Assembly (NCBI GenBank): GCA_947579665.1
Contig: OX388347.1
Coordinates: forward strand, 22,746,562 to 22,810,561
Length of the DNA stretch: 64,000 bases
From: Sympetrum striolatum
Lineage: Eukaryota > Arthropoda > Insecta > Odonata > Libellulidae
Reading direction: 5' to 3'
Shown: piece after piece, positions 38,100 through 51,275 of the stretch
How positions within the stretch are numbered: position 1 is the first letter of the stretch
Layout of the letters: every line of letters starts with the position of its first letter
The notes under the pieces: model-generated
What the model saw: only the letters and a program-made list of their open reading frames with translations
Database searches by the model: none
What the model was told of the DNA's origin: nothing
Made by a program: the position numbers and the translations under genes

Positions 38100-40700
38100 A
38101 GATACATCATAATATCTACAAAAACAGTATGTAATTAAAAGAGCAAACTATTTTCTCTAATTATATTAGAGGAGCCTTAATATTAGATTGTAATAATACT
38201 CATTTTATATTGAATTCCATTCCTGGACCGAATGAAACTACTCAGCATCTTTTCATCCCATTTCTCTACCTGCCATATATTAGAACAGATCCGAGCGTAT
38301 TTCTGAAAAATAAATTTAAAAATAATTTAAAGATACATATAATATCTATCAAAACAGTATGAAATTAAAAGAGCAAACTATTATCTCTAATTATATTAGA
38401 GGAGCCTTAATATTAGATTGTAATAATACTCATTTTTTATTGAATTCCATTCCTGGACCGAATGAAACTACTCAGCATCTTTTCATCCCATCTCTTTACC
38501 TGCCATATATTAGAACAGATCCGAGCGTATTTCTGAAAAATAAATTTTAAAATAATTTAAAGATACATCATAATATCTACAAAAACAGTATGTAATTAAA
38601 AGAGCAAACTATTATCTCTAATTATATTAGAGGAGCCTTAATATTAGATTGTAATAATACTCATTTTATATTGAATTCCATTCCTGGACCGAATGAAACT
38701 ACTCAGCATCTTTTCATCCCATCTCTCTACCTGCCATATATTAGAACAGATCCGAGCGTATTTCTGAAAAATAAATTTAAAAATAATTTAAAGATACATC
38801 ATAATATCTGCAAAAACAGTATGTAATTAAAGGAGCAAACTATTATCTCTAATTATATTAGAGGAGCCTTAATATTAGATTGTAATAATACTCATTTTAT
38901 ATTGAATTCCATTCCTGGACCGAATGAAACTACTCAGCATCTTTTCATCTCATCTCTCTACCTGCCATATATTAGAACAGATCCGAGCGTATTTCTGAAA
39001 AATAAATTTAAAAATAATTTAAAGATACATCATAATATCTACAAAAACAGTATGTAATTAAAAGAGCAAACTATTATCTCTAATTATATTAGAGGAGCCT
39101 TAATATTAGATTGTAATAATACTCATTTTATATTGAATTCCATTCCTGGACCGAATGAAACTACTCAGCATCTTTTTTTATCCCATCTCTTTACCTGCCA
39201 TATATTAGAACAGATCCGAGCGTATTTCTGAAAAATAAATTTAAAAATAATTTAAAGATACATCATAATATCTACCAAAACAGTATGAAATTAAAAGAGC
39301 AAACTATTATCTCTAATTATCTTAGAGGAGCCTTAATATTAGATTGTAATAATACTCATTTTATATTGAATTCCATTCCCGGACCGAATGAAACTACTCA
39401 GCATCTTTTCATCCCATCTCTCTACCTGCAATATATTAGAACAGATCCGAGCGTATTTCTGAAAAATAAATTTTAAAATAATTTAAAGATACATCATAAT
39501 ATCTACAAAAACAGTATGTAATTAAAAGAGCAAACTATTATCTCTAATTATATTAGAGGAGCCTTAATATTAGATTGTAATAATACTCATTTTATATTGA
39601 ATTCCATTCCTGGACCGAATGAAACTACTCAGCATCTTTTCATCCCATCTCTTTACCTGCCATATATTAGAACAGATCCGAGCGTATTTCTGAAAAATAA
39701 ATTTAAAAATAATTTAAAGTTACATCATAATATCTATCAAAACAGTATGAAATTAAAAGAGCAAACTATTATCTCTTATTATATTTGAGGAGCCTTAATA
39801 TTAGATTGTAATAATACTCATTTTATATTGAATTCCATTCCTGGACCGAATGAAACTACTCAGCATCTTTTCATCCCATTTCTCTACCTGCCATATATTA
39901 GAACAGATCCGAGTGTATTTCTGAAAAATAAATTTAAAAATAATTTAAAGATACATATAATATCTATCAAAACAGTATGAAATTAAAAGAGCAAACTATT
40001 ATCTCTAATTATATTAGAGGAGCCTTAATATTAGATTGTAATAATACTCATTTTATATTAAATTCCATTCCTGGACCGAATGAAACTACTCAGCATCTTT
40101 TCATCCCATCTCTTTACCTGCCATATATTAGAACAGATCCGAGCGTATTTCTGAAAAATAAATTTTAAAATAATTTAAAGATCCATCATAATATCTACAA
40201 AAACAGTATGTAATTAAAAGAGCAAACTATTATCTCTAATTATATTAGAGGAGCCTTAATATTAGATTGTAATAATACTCATTTTATATTGAAATCCATT
40301 CCTGGACCGAATGAAACTACTCAGCATCTTTACATCCCATCTCTCTACCTGACATATATTAGAACAGATCCGAGAGTATTTCCTAAAAATAAATTTTAAA
40401 AAAATTTAAAGACACATCATAATATTTACAAAAACAGTATGTAATTAAAAGAGCAAACTATTATCTCTAATTATATTAGAGGAGCCTTAATATTAGATTG
40501 TAATAATACTCATTTTATATTAAAATCCATTCCTGGACCGAATGAAACTACTCAGCATCTTTACATCCCATCTCTCTACCTGCCATATATTAGAACAGAT
40601 CCGAGCGTATTTCCTAATAATAAATTTTAAAATAATTTAAAGATACATCATAATATATACAAAAACAGTATGTAATTAAAAGAGCAAACTATTATCTCTT
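38100..40700 (+). repeat. higher-order block 3 (related block at about 45,490-47,860)
   Basis: The TTATCTTAGAGG / CCCGGACC / CTGCAATATATT monomer occurs at about 39,285 and 46,674, an offset of 7389 bp (32 monomers minus 3 bp). The CTGACATATATT monomer is shared at 40,351 and 47,510, an offset of 7159 bp, so one monomer was lost between them. Block 3 also shares a 3463-bp offset with 34,896-35,345. Confidence 0.85.
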
Positions 40701-41939
40701 ATTATATTAGAGGAGCCTTAATATTAGATTGCAATTATACTAATTTTATATTGAATTCCATTCCTGGACCGAATGAAACTACTCAGCATCTTTACATCCC
40801 ATCTCTCTACCTGCCATATATTAGAACAGATCCAAGCGTATTTCCTAAAAATAAATTTTAAAATAATTTAAAGATACATCATAATATCTACAAAAACAGT
40901 ATGTAATTAAAAGAGCAAACTATTATCTCTAATTATATTAGAGGAGCCTTAATATTAGATTGTAATAATACTCATTTTATATTGAATTCCATTCCTGGAC
41001 CGAATGAAACTACTCAGCATCTTTTCATCCCATCTCTCTACCTGCCATATATTACAACAGATCCGAGCGTATTTCTGAAAAATAAATTTTAAAATAATTT
41101 AAAGATACATCATAATATCTACAAAAACAGTATGTAATTAAAAGAGCAAACTATTATCTCTAATTATATTAGAGGAGCTTTAATATTAGATTGTGATAAT
41201 ACTCATTTTATATTGAATTCCATTCCTGGACCGAATGAAACTACTCAGAATCTTTTCATCCCATCTCTCTACCTGCCATATATTAGAACAGATCCAAGCG
41301 TATTTCCGAAAAATAAATTTAAAAATAATTTAAAGATACATCATAATATCTGCAAAAACAGTATGTAATTAAAAGAGCAAACTATAATCTCTAATTATAT
41401 TAGAGGAGCCTTAATATTAGATTGTAATAATACTCATTTTATATTGAATTCCATTCCTGGACCGAATGAAACTACTCAGCATCTTTTCATCCCATCTCTC
41501 TACCTGCCAAATATTAGAACAGATCCGAGCGTATTTCTGAAAAATAAATTTAAAAATAATTTAAAGATAAATCTGATATCTACAAAAACCGTATGTAATT
41601 AAAAGAGCAAACTATTATCTCTAATTTTATTAGAGGAGCCTTAATATTAGATTGTAATAATACTCATTTTATATTGAATTCCATTCCTGGACCGAGTGAA
41701 ACTACTCAGCATCTTTACATTCCATCTCTCTACCTGCCATATATTAGAACAGATCCGAGCGTATTTCCTAAAAATAAAATTTAAAATAATTTAAAGATAC
41801 ATCATAATATCTACAAAAACAGTATGTAATTAAAAGAGGAAACTATAATCTCTAATTATATTAGAGGAGCTTTAATATTAGATTGTAATAATACTCATTT
41901 TATATTGAATTCCATTCCTGGACCGAATGAAACTACTCA

Positions 41940-43750
41940 GCATCTTTTCATCCCATCTCTCGCCCTGCCATATATTAGAACAGATCCGAGCGTATTTCTG
42001 AAAAAAAAATTTTAAAATAATTTAAAGATACATCATAATATCTACAAAAACAGTATGTAATTAAAAGAGCAAACTATTATCTCTAATTATATTAGAGGAG
42101 CCTTAATATTAGATTGTAATAATACTCATTTTATATTGCATTCCATTCCTGGACCGAATGAAACTACTCAGCATCTTTTCATCCCATCTCTCGCCCTGCC
42201 ATATATTAGAACAGATCTGAGCGTATTTCTGAAAAATAAATTTTATAACAATTTAAAGATACATCATAATATCTACAAAAACAGTATGTAATTAAAAGAG
42301 CAAACTATAATCTCTAATTATATTAGAGGAGCCTTAATATTATATTGTAACAATACTCATTTTATATTGAATTACATTCCTGGACCGAATGAAACTACTC
42401 AGTATCTTTTCATCCCATCTCTCTACCTGCCATATATTAGAACAGATCCGAGCGTATTTCTGAAAAATAAATTTTAAAATAATTTAAAGATACATCATAA
42501 TATCTACAAAAACAGTATGTAATTAAAAGAGCAAACTATTATCTCTAATTATATTAGAGGAGCCTTAATATTAGATTGTTATAATACTCATTTTATATTG
42601 TATTCCATTCCTGGACCGAATGAAACTACTCAGCATCTTTTCATCCCATCTCTCTACCTGCCATATATTAGAACAGATCCGAGCGTATTTCTGAAAAATA
42701 AATTTTAAAATAATTTAAAGATACATCAAAATATCTACAAAAACAGTATGTAATTAAAAGAGCAAACTATTATCTCTAATTATATTAGAGGAGCCTTAAT
42801 ATTAGATTGTAATAATACTCATTTTTTATTGAATTCCATTCCTGGACCGAATGAAACTACTCAGCATCTTTTCATCCCATCTCTCTACCTGCCATATATT
42901 AGAACAGATCCGAGCGTATTTCTGAAAAATAAATTTTAAAATAATTTAAAGATACATCATAATATCTACAAAAACAGTATGTAATTAAAAGAGCAAACTA
43001 TTATCTCTAATTATATTAGAGGAGCCTTAATATTAGATTGTAATAATACTCATTTTATATTGAATTCCATTCCTGGACCGAATGAAACTACTCAGCATCT
43101 TTTCATCCCATCTCTCCACCTGCCAATTATTAGAACAGATCCGAGCGTATTTCTGAAAAATAAATTTTAAAATAATTTAAAGATACATCATAATATCTAC
43201 AAAAACAGTATGTAATTAAAAGAGCAAACTATTATCTCTAATTATATTAAAGGAGCCTTAATATTAGATTGTAATAATACTCATTTTATATTGAATTCCA
43301 ATCCTGGACCGAATGAAACTACTCAGCATCTTTTCATCCCATCTCTCGCCCTGCCATATATTAGAACAGATCCGAGCGTATTTCTGAAAAATAAATTTTA
43401 AAATAATTTAAAGATACATCATAATATCTACAAAAACAGTATGTAATTAAAAGAGCAAACTATAATCTCTAATTATATTAGAGGAGCCTTAATATTAGAT
43501 TGTAACAATACTCATATTATATTGAATTACATTCCTGGACCGAATGAAACTACTCAGCATCTTTTCATCCCATCTCTCCACCTGCCAATTATTAGAACAG
43601 ATCCGAGCGTATTACTGAAAAATAAATTTAAAAATAATTTAATGATAAATCATAATATCTATAAAAACAGTATGTAATTAAAAGAGCAAACTATTATCTC
43701 TAATTATATTAGAGGAGCCTTAATATTAGATTGTAATAATACTCATTTTT
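41940..43750 (+). repeat. higher-order block 4 (related block at about 48,640-50,840)
   Basis: Shared private variants are TATATTGCATTCC (42,138 and 48,835; offset 6697) and CTCATATTATATTG (43,511 and 50,670; offset 7159). The offset grows by 462 bp because a two-monomer segment carrying GATTGTTATAAT is duplicated in the right copy (49,275 and 49,737). Confidence 0.85.
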
Positions 43751-46700
43751 AATTGAAATCCATTCCTGGACCGAATGAAACTACTCAGCATCTTTACATC
43801 CCATCTCTCTACCTGCCATATATTAGAACAGATCCGAGCGTATTTCCTAATAATAAATTTTAAAATAATTTAAAGATACATCATAATATCTACAAAAACA
43901 GTATGTAATTAAAAGAACAAACTATTATATCTAATTATATTAGAGGAGCCTTAATATTAGATTGTAATAATACTCATTTTATATTGAATTCTATTCCTGG
44001 ACCGAATGAAACTACTCAGCATCTTTACATCCCATCTCTCTACCTGCCATATATTAGAACAGATCCAAGCGTATTTCTGAAAAATAAATTTTAAAATAAT
44101 TTAAAGATACATCATAATATCTACAAAAACAGTATGTAATTAAAAGAGCAAACTATTATCTCTAATTATATTAGAGGAGCCTTAATATTAGATTGTAATA
44201 ATACTCATTTTATATTGAATTCCATTCCTGGACCGAATGTAACTACTCAGCATCTTTTCATCCCATCTCTCTACCTGCCATATTTTAGAACAGATCCAAG
44301 CGTATTTCTGAAAAATAAATTTTAAAATAATTTAAAGATACATCATAATATCTACAAAAACAGTATGTAATTAAAAGAGCAAACTATTATCTCTAATTAT
44401 ATTAGAGGAGCCTTAATATTAGATTGTAATAATACTCATTTTATATTGAATTCCATTCCTGGACCGAATGAAACTACTCAGCATCTTTTCATCCCATCTC
44501 TCTACCTGCCATATATTAGAACAGATCCGAGCGTATTTCTGAAAAATAAATTTTAAAATAATTTAAAGATACATCATAATATCTACAAAAACAGTATGTA
44601 ATTAAAAGAGCAAACTATTATCTCTAATTATATTAGAGGAGCCTTAATATTAGATTGTAATAATACTCATTTTATATTGAATTCCATTCCTGGACCGAAT
44701 GAAACTACTCAGCATCTTTACATCCCATCTCTCTACCTGCCATATATTAGAACAGATCCGAGCGTATTTCCTAAAAATAAATTTTAAAATAATTTAAAGA
44801 TACATCATAATATCTACAAAAACAGTATGTAATTAAAAGAGCAAACTATAATCTCTAATTATATTAGAGGAGCCTTAATATTATATTGTAACAATACTCA
44901 TTTTATATTGAATTACATTCCTGGACCGAAGGAAACTACTCAGCATCTTTTCATCCCATCTCTCGCCCTGCCATATATTAGAACAGATCCGAGCGTATTT
45001 CTGAAAAATAAATTTTAAAATAATTTAAAGATACATCATAATATCTACAAAAACAGTATGTAATTAATAGAGCAAACTATTATCTCTAATTATATTAGAG
45101 GAGCCTTAATATTAGATTGTAATAATACTCATTTTATATTGAATTCCATTCCTGGACCGAATGAAACTGCTCAGCATCTTTTCATCCCATCTCTCTACCT
45201 GCCATATATTAGAACAGATCCGAGCGTATTTCTGAAAAATAAATTTAAAAATAATTTAAAGATACATCATAATATCTACAAAAACAGTATGTAATTAAAA
45301 GAGCAAACTATTATCTCTAATTATATTAGAGGAGCCTTAATATTAGATTGTAATAATACTCATTTTATATTGAATTCCATTCCTGGACCGAATGAAACTA
45401 CTCAGAATCTTTTCATCCCATCTCTCTACCTGCCATATATTAGAACAGATCCGAGCGTATTTCTGAAAAATAAATTTTAAAATAATTTAAAGATACATCA
45501 TAATATCTACAAAAACAGTATGTAATTAAAAGAGCAAACTATTTTCTCTAATTATATTAGAGGAGCCTTAATATTAGCTTGTAATAATACTCATTTTATA
45601 TTGAATTCCATTCCTGGACCGAATGAAACTACTCAGCATCTTTTCATCCCATTTCTCTACCTGCCATATATTAGAACAGATCCAAGCGTATTTCTGAAAA
45701 ATAAATTTAAAAATAATTTAAAGATACATATAATATCTATCAAAACAGTATGAAATTAAAAGAGCAAACTATTATCTCTAATTATATTAGAGGAGCCTTA
45801 ACATCAGATTGTAATAATACTCATTTTATATTGAATTCCATTCCTGGACCGAATGAAACTACTCAGCATCTTTTCATCCCATCTCTTTACCTGCCATATA
45901 TTAGAACAGATCCGAGCGTATTTCTGAAAAATAAATTTTAAAATAATTTAAAGATACATCATAATATCTACAAAAACAGTATGTAATTAAAAGAGCAAAC
46001 TATTATCTCTAATTATATTAGAGGAGCCTTAATATTAGATTGTAATAATACTCATTTTATATTGAATTCCATTCCTGGACCGAATGAAACTACTCAGCAT
46101 CTTTTCATCCCATCTCTCTACCTGCCATATATTAGAACAGATCCGAGCGTATTTCTGAAAAATAAATTTAAAAATAATTTAAAGATACATCATAATATCT
46201 GCAAAAACAGTATGTAATTAAAAGAGCAAACTATTATCTCTAATTATATTAGAGGAGCCTTAATATTAGATTGTAATAATACTCATTTTATATTGAATTC
46301 CATTCCTGGACCGAATGAAACTACTCAGCATCTTTTCATCCCATCTCTCTACCTGCCATAAATTAGAACAGATCCGAGCGTATTTCTGAAAAATAAATTT
46401 AAAAATAATTTAAAGATACATCATAATATCTACAAAAACAGTATGTAATTAAAAGAGCAAACTATTATCTCTAATTATATTAGAGGAGCCTTAATATTAG
46501 ATTGTAATAATACTCATTTTATATTGAATTCCATTCCTGGACCGAATGAAACTACTCAGCATCTTTTCATCCCATCTCTTTACCTGCCATATATTAGAAC
46601 AGATCCGAGCGTATTTCTGAAAAATAAATTTAAAAATAATTTAAAGATACATCATAATATCTATCAAAACAGTATGAAATTAAAAGAGCAAACTATTATC

Positions 46701-49700
46701 TCTAATTATCTTAGAGGAGCCTTAATATTAGATTGTAATAATACTCATTTTATATTGAATTCCATTCCCGGACCGAATGAAACTACTCAGCATCTTTTCA
46801 TCCCATCTCTCTACCTGCAATATATTAGAACAGATCCGAGCGTATTTCTGAAAAATAAATTTTAAAATAATTTAATGATACATCATAATATCTACAAAAA
46901 CAGTATGTAATTAAAAGAGCAAACTATTATCTCTAATTATATTAGAGGAGCCTTAATATTAGATTGTAATAATACTCATTTTATATTGAATTCCATTCCT
47001 GGACCGAATGAAACTACTCAGCATCTTTTCATCCCATCTCTTTACCTGCCATATATTAGAACAGATCCGAGCGTATTTCTGAAAAATAAATTTAAAAATA
47101 ATTTAATGTTACATCATAATATCTATCAAAACAGTATGAAATTGAAAGAGCAAACTAGTATCTCTTATTATATTAGAGGAGCCTTAATATTAGATTGTAA
47201 TAATACTCATTTTATATTGAATTCCATTCCTGGACCGAATGAAACTACTCAGCATCTTTTCATCCCATCTCTTTACCTGCCATATATTAGAACAGATCCG
47301 AGCGTATTTCTGAAAAATAAATTTTAAAATAATTTAAAGATACATCATAATATCTACAAAAACAGTATGTAATTAAAAGAGCAAACTATTATCTCTAATT
47401 ATATTAGAGGAGCCTTAATATTAGATTGTAATAATACTCATTTTATATTGAAATCCATTCCTGGACCGAATGAAACTACTCAGCATCTTTACATCCCATC
47501 TCTCTACCTGACATATATTAGAACAGATCCGAGCGTATTTCCTAAAAATAAATTTTAAAAAAATTTAAAGACACATCATAATATTTACAAAAACAGTATG
47601 TAATTAAAAGAGCAAACTATTATCTCTAATTATATTAGAGGAGCCTTAATATTAGATTGTAATAATACTCATTTTATATTAAAATCCATTCCTGGACCGA
47701 ATGAAACTACTCAGCATCTTTACATCCCATCTCTCTACCTGCCATATATTAGAACAGATCCGAGCGTATTTCCTAATAATAAATTTTAAAATAATTTAAA
47801 GATACATCATAATATCTACAAAAACAGTACGTAATTAAAAGAGCAAACTATTATCTCTTATTATATTAGAGGAGCCTTAATATTATATTGTAACAATACT
47901 CATTTTATATTGAATTACATTCCTGGAACGAAGGAAACTACTCAGCATCTTTTCATCCCATCTCTCGCCCTGCCATAGATTAGAACAGATGAGAGCGTAT
48001 TTCTGAAAAATAAATTTTAAGATAATTTAAAGATACATCATAATATCTACAAAAACAGTATGTAATTAAAAGAGCAAACTATTATCTCTAATTATATTAG
48101 AGGAGCCTTAATATTAGAATGTAACAATACTAATTTTATATTGAATTCCATTCCTGGACCGAATGAAACTACTCAGCATCGTTTCATCCCATCTCTCTAC
48201 CTGCCATAGATTAGAACAGATCCGAGCGTATTTCTGAAAAATAAATTTTAAAATAATTTAAAGATACATCATAATATCTACAAAAACAGTATGTAATTAA
48301 AAGAGCAAACTATTATCTCTAATTATATTAGAGGAGCCTTAATATTAGATTGTGATAATACTCATTTATATTGAATTCCATTCCTGGACCGAATGAAACT
48401 ACTCAGCATCTTTTCATCCCATCTTTCTACCTGCCATATATTAGAACAGATCCGAGCGTATTTCTGAAAAATAAATTTAAAAATAATTTAAAGATAAATC
48501 ATAATATCTACAAAAACAGTATGTAATTAAAAGAGCAAACTATTATCTCTAATTATATTAGAGGAGCCTTAATATTAGATTGTAATAATACTCATTTTAT
48601 ATTGAATTCCATTCCTGGACCGAATGAAACTACTCAGCATCTTTTCATCCCATCTCTCGCCCTGCCATATATTAGAACAGATCCGAGAGTATTTCTGAAA
48701 AAAAAATTTTAAAATAATTTAAAGATACATCATAATATCTACAAAAACAGTATGTAATTAAAAGGGCAAACTATTATCTCTAATTATATTAGAGGAGCCT
48801 TAATATTAGATTGTAATAATACTCATTTTATATTGCATTCCATTCCTGGACCGAATGAAACTACTCAGCATCTTTTCATCCCATCTCTCGCCCTGCCATA
48901 TATTGGAACAGATCTGAGCGTATTTCTGAAAAATAAATTTTAAAACAATTTAAAGATACATCATAATATCTACAAAAACAGTATGTAATTAAAAGAGCAA
49001 ACTATAATCTCTAATTATATTAGAGGAGCCTTAATATTATATTGTAACAATACTCATTTTATATTGAATTACATTCCTGGACCGAATGAAACTACTCAGT
49101 ATCTTTTCATCCCATCTCTCTACCTGCCATATATTAGAACAGATCCGAGCGTATTTCTGAAAAATAAATTTTAAAATAATTTAAAGATACATCATAATAT
49201 CTACAAAAACAGTATGTAATTAAAAGAGCAAACTATTATCTCTAATTATATTAGAGGAGCCTTAATATTAGATTGTTATAATACTCATTTTATATTGAAT
49301 TCCATTCCTGGACCAAATGAAACTACTCACCATCTTTTCATCCCATCTCTCTACCTGCCATATATTAGAACAGATCCGAGCGTATTTCTGAAAAATAAAT
49401 TTTAAAATAATTTAAAGATACATCATAATATCTACAAAAACAGTATGTAATTAAAAGAGCAAACTATTATCTCTAATTATATTAGAGGAGCCTTAATATT
49501 AGATTGTAATAATACTCATTTTATATTGAATTCCATTCCTGGACCGAATGAAACTACTCAGCATCTTTTCATCCCATCTCTCTACCTGCCATATATTAGA
49601 ACAGATCCGAGCGTATTTCTGAAAAATAAATTTTAAAATAATTTAAAGATACATCATAATATCTACAAAAACAGTATGTAATTAAAAGAGCAAACTATTA

Positions 49701-51145
49701 TCTCTAATTATATTAGAGGAGCCTTAATATTAGATTGTTATAATACTCATTTTATATTGAATTCCATTCCTGGACCAAATGAAACTACTCACCATCTTTT
49801 CATCCCATCTCTCTACCTGCCATATATTAGAACAGATCCGAGCGTATTTCTGAAAAATAAATTTTAAAATAATTTAAAGATACATCATAATATCTACAAA
49901 AACAGTATGTAATTAAAAGAGCAAACTATTATCTCTAATTATATTAGAGGAGCCTTAATATTAGATTGTAATAATACTCATTTTATATTGAATTCCATTC
50001 CTGGACCGAATGAAACTACTCAGCATCTTTTCATCCCATCTCTCTACCTGCCATATATTAGAACAGATCCGAGCGTATTTCTGAAAAATAAATTTTAAAA
50101 TAATTTAAAGATACATCATAATATCTACAAAAACAGTATGTAATTAAAAGAGCAAACTATTATCTCTAATTATATTAGAGGAGCCTTAATATTAGATTGT
50201 AATAATACTCATTTTATATTGAATTCCATTCCTGGACCGAATGAAACTACTCAGCATCTTTTCATCCCATCTCTCCACCTGCCAATTATTAGAACAGATC
50301 CGAGCGTATTTCTGAAAAATAAATTTTAAAATAATTTAAAGATACATCATAATATCTACAAAAACAGTATGTAATTAAAAGAGCAAACTATTATCTCTAA
50401 TTATATTAAAGGAGCCTTAATATTAGATTGTAATAATACTCATTTTATATTGAATTCCAATCCTGGACCGAATGAAACTACTCAGCATCTTTTCATCCCA
50501 TCTCTCGCCCTGCCATATATTAGAACAGATCCGAGCGTATTTCTGAAAAATAAATTTTAAAATAATTTAAAGATACATCATAATATCTACAAAAACAGTA
50601 TGTAATTAAAAGAGCAAACTATAATCTCTAATTATATTAGAGGAGCCTTAATATTAGATTGTAACAATACTCATATTATATTGAATTACATTCCTGGACC
50701 GAATGAAACTACTCAGCATCTTTTCATCCCATCTCTCCACCTGCCAATTATTAGAACAGATCCGAGCGTATTACTGAAAAATAAATTTAAAAATAATTTA
50801 ATGATAAATCATAATATCTATAAAAACAGTATGTAATTAAAAGAGCAAACTATTATCTCTAATTATATTAGAGGAGCCTTAATATTAGATTGTAATAATA
50901 CTCATTTTATATTGAATTCCATTCCTGGACCGAATGAAACTACTCAACATCTTTTCATCCCATCTCTCTAACTGCCATATATTAGAACAGATCCGAGCGT
51001 ATTTCTGAAAATGAATTTAAAAATAATTTAAAGATACATCATAATATCTACAAAAACAATATGTAATTAAAAGAGCAAACTATAATCTCTAATTATATTA
51101 GAGGAGCCTTAATATTAGATTGTAATAATACTCATTTTATATTGA

Positions 51146-51275
51146 TCCCCCACTCTGATATTGTACTACCATCCCATTACCCTTGGATAATTTATAATAA
51201 ACATTATTTTATAATCATGGCGTTTAGATTTACATAAGACTGAATAACAGTGGTACAAATCAGCGTGGGGGATAA
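51146..51275. mobile_element. small inverted-repeat (MITE-like) element at the satellite edge
   Basis: TCCCCCACTCTGATATTGTA at the boundary and the reverse complement of 51,248-51,275 (TCCCCCACGCTGATTTGTAC) form imperfect terminal inverted repeats of about 25 bp, enclosing about 130 bp. The left end coincides exactly with the point where the last satellite monomer stops. A third, weaker copy of the terminal sequence (ACAGTGGTACATCAACGCGG) lies at about 52,238-52,262. The true element may therefore be longer, about 1.1 kb. No target duplication is evident. Confidence 0.55.

Larger units (their letters stand above)
22292..51145 (+). repeat. main 231-bp satellite array, about 125 monomers
   Basis: This is an uninterrupted head-to-tail array in one orientation. 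A typical monomer contains, in order: ATGTAATTAAAAGAGCAAAC, CTCTAATTATATTAGAG (a 7-bp dyad with a 3-nt spacer), GCCTTAATATTAGATTGT, TTGAATTCCATTCCTGGACC, GAATGAAACTACTCAGCATC, CTACCTGCCATATATTAGAA, AGATCCGAGCGTATTTCTGA and AATAAATTTTAAAATAATTT. Recurrent variant classes include CCTAA(A/T)AATAAA for CTGAAAAATAAA, CTCGCCCTGCC for CTCTACCTGCC, ATAGATAAGAAC, and one-base deletions. The 231-bp length equals 77 codons. Where two TAA codons are mutated, open frames of 63-155 codons appear (for example 24,509-24,976). The right end is abrupt, inside a monomer after TTATATTGA. Confidence 0.97.

Noticed and set aside
23356..47327. Each satellite open frame as a separate gene
   Set aside because: They are the same 231-bp monomer with stop-loss variants, copied by block duplication; they are listed together as a satellite property.
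16075..51145. CRISPR array
   Set aside because: The 231-bp units are contiguous satellite monomers without unique spacers, and the sequence is clearly eukaryotic.
17926..51145. CENP-B box in the satellite monomer
   Set aside because: On the minus strand ATTCGGTCCAGGAATGG matches only the TTCGnnnnA half of the consensus; by a rough estimate several such partial matches per monomer are expected by chance.
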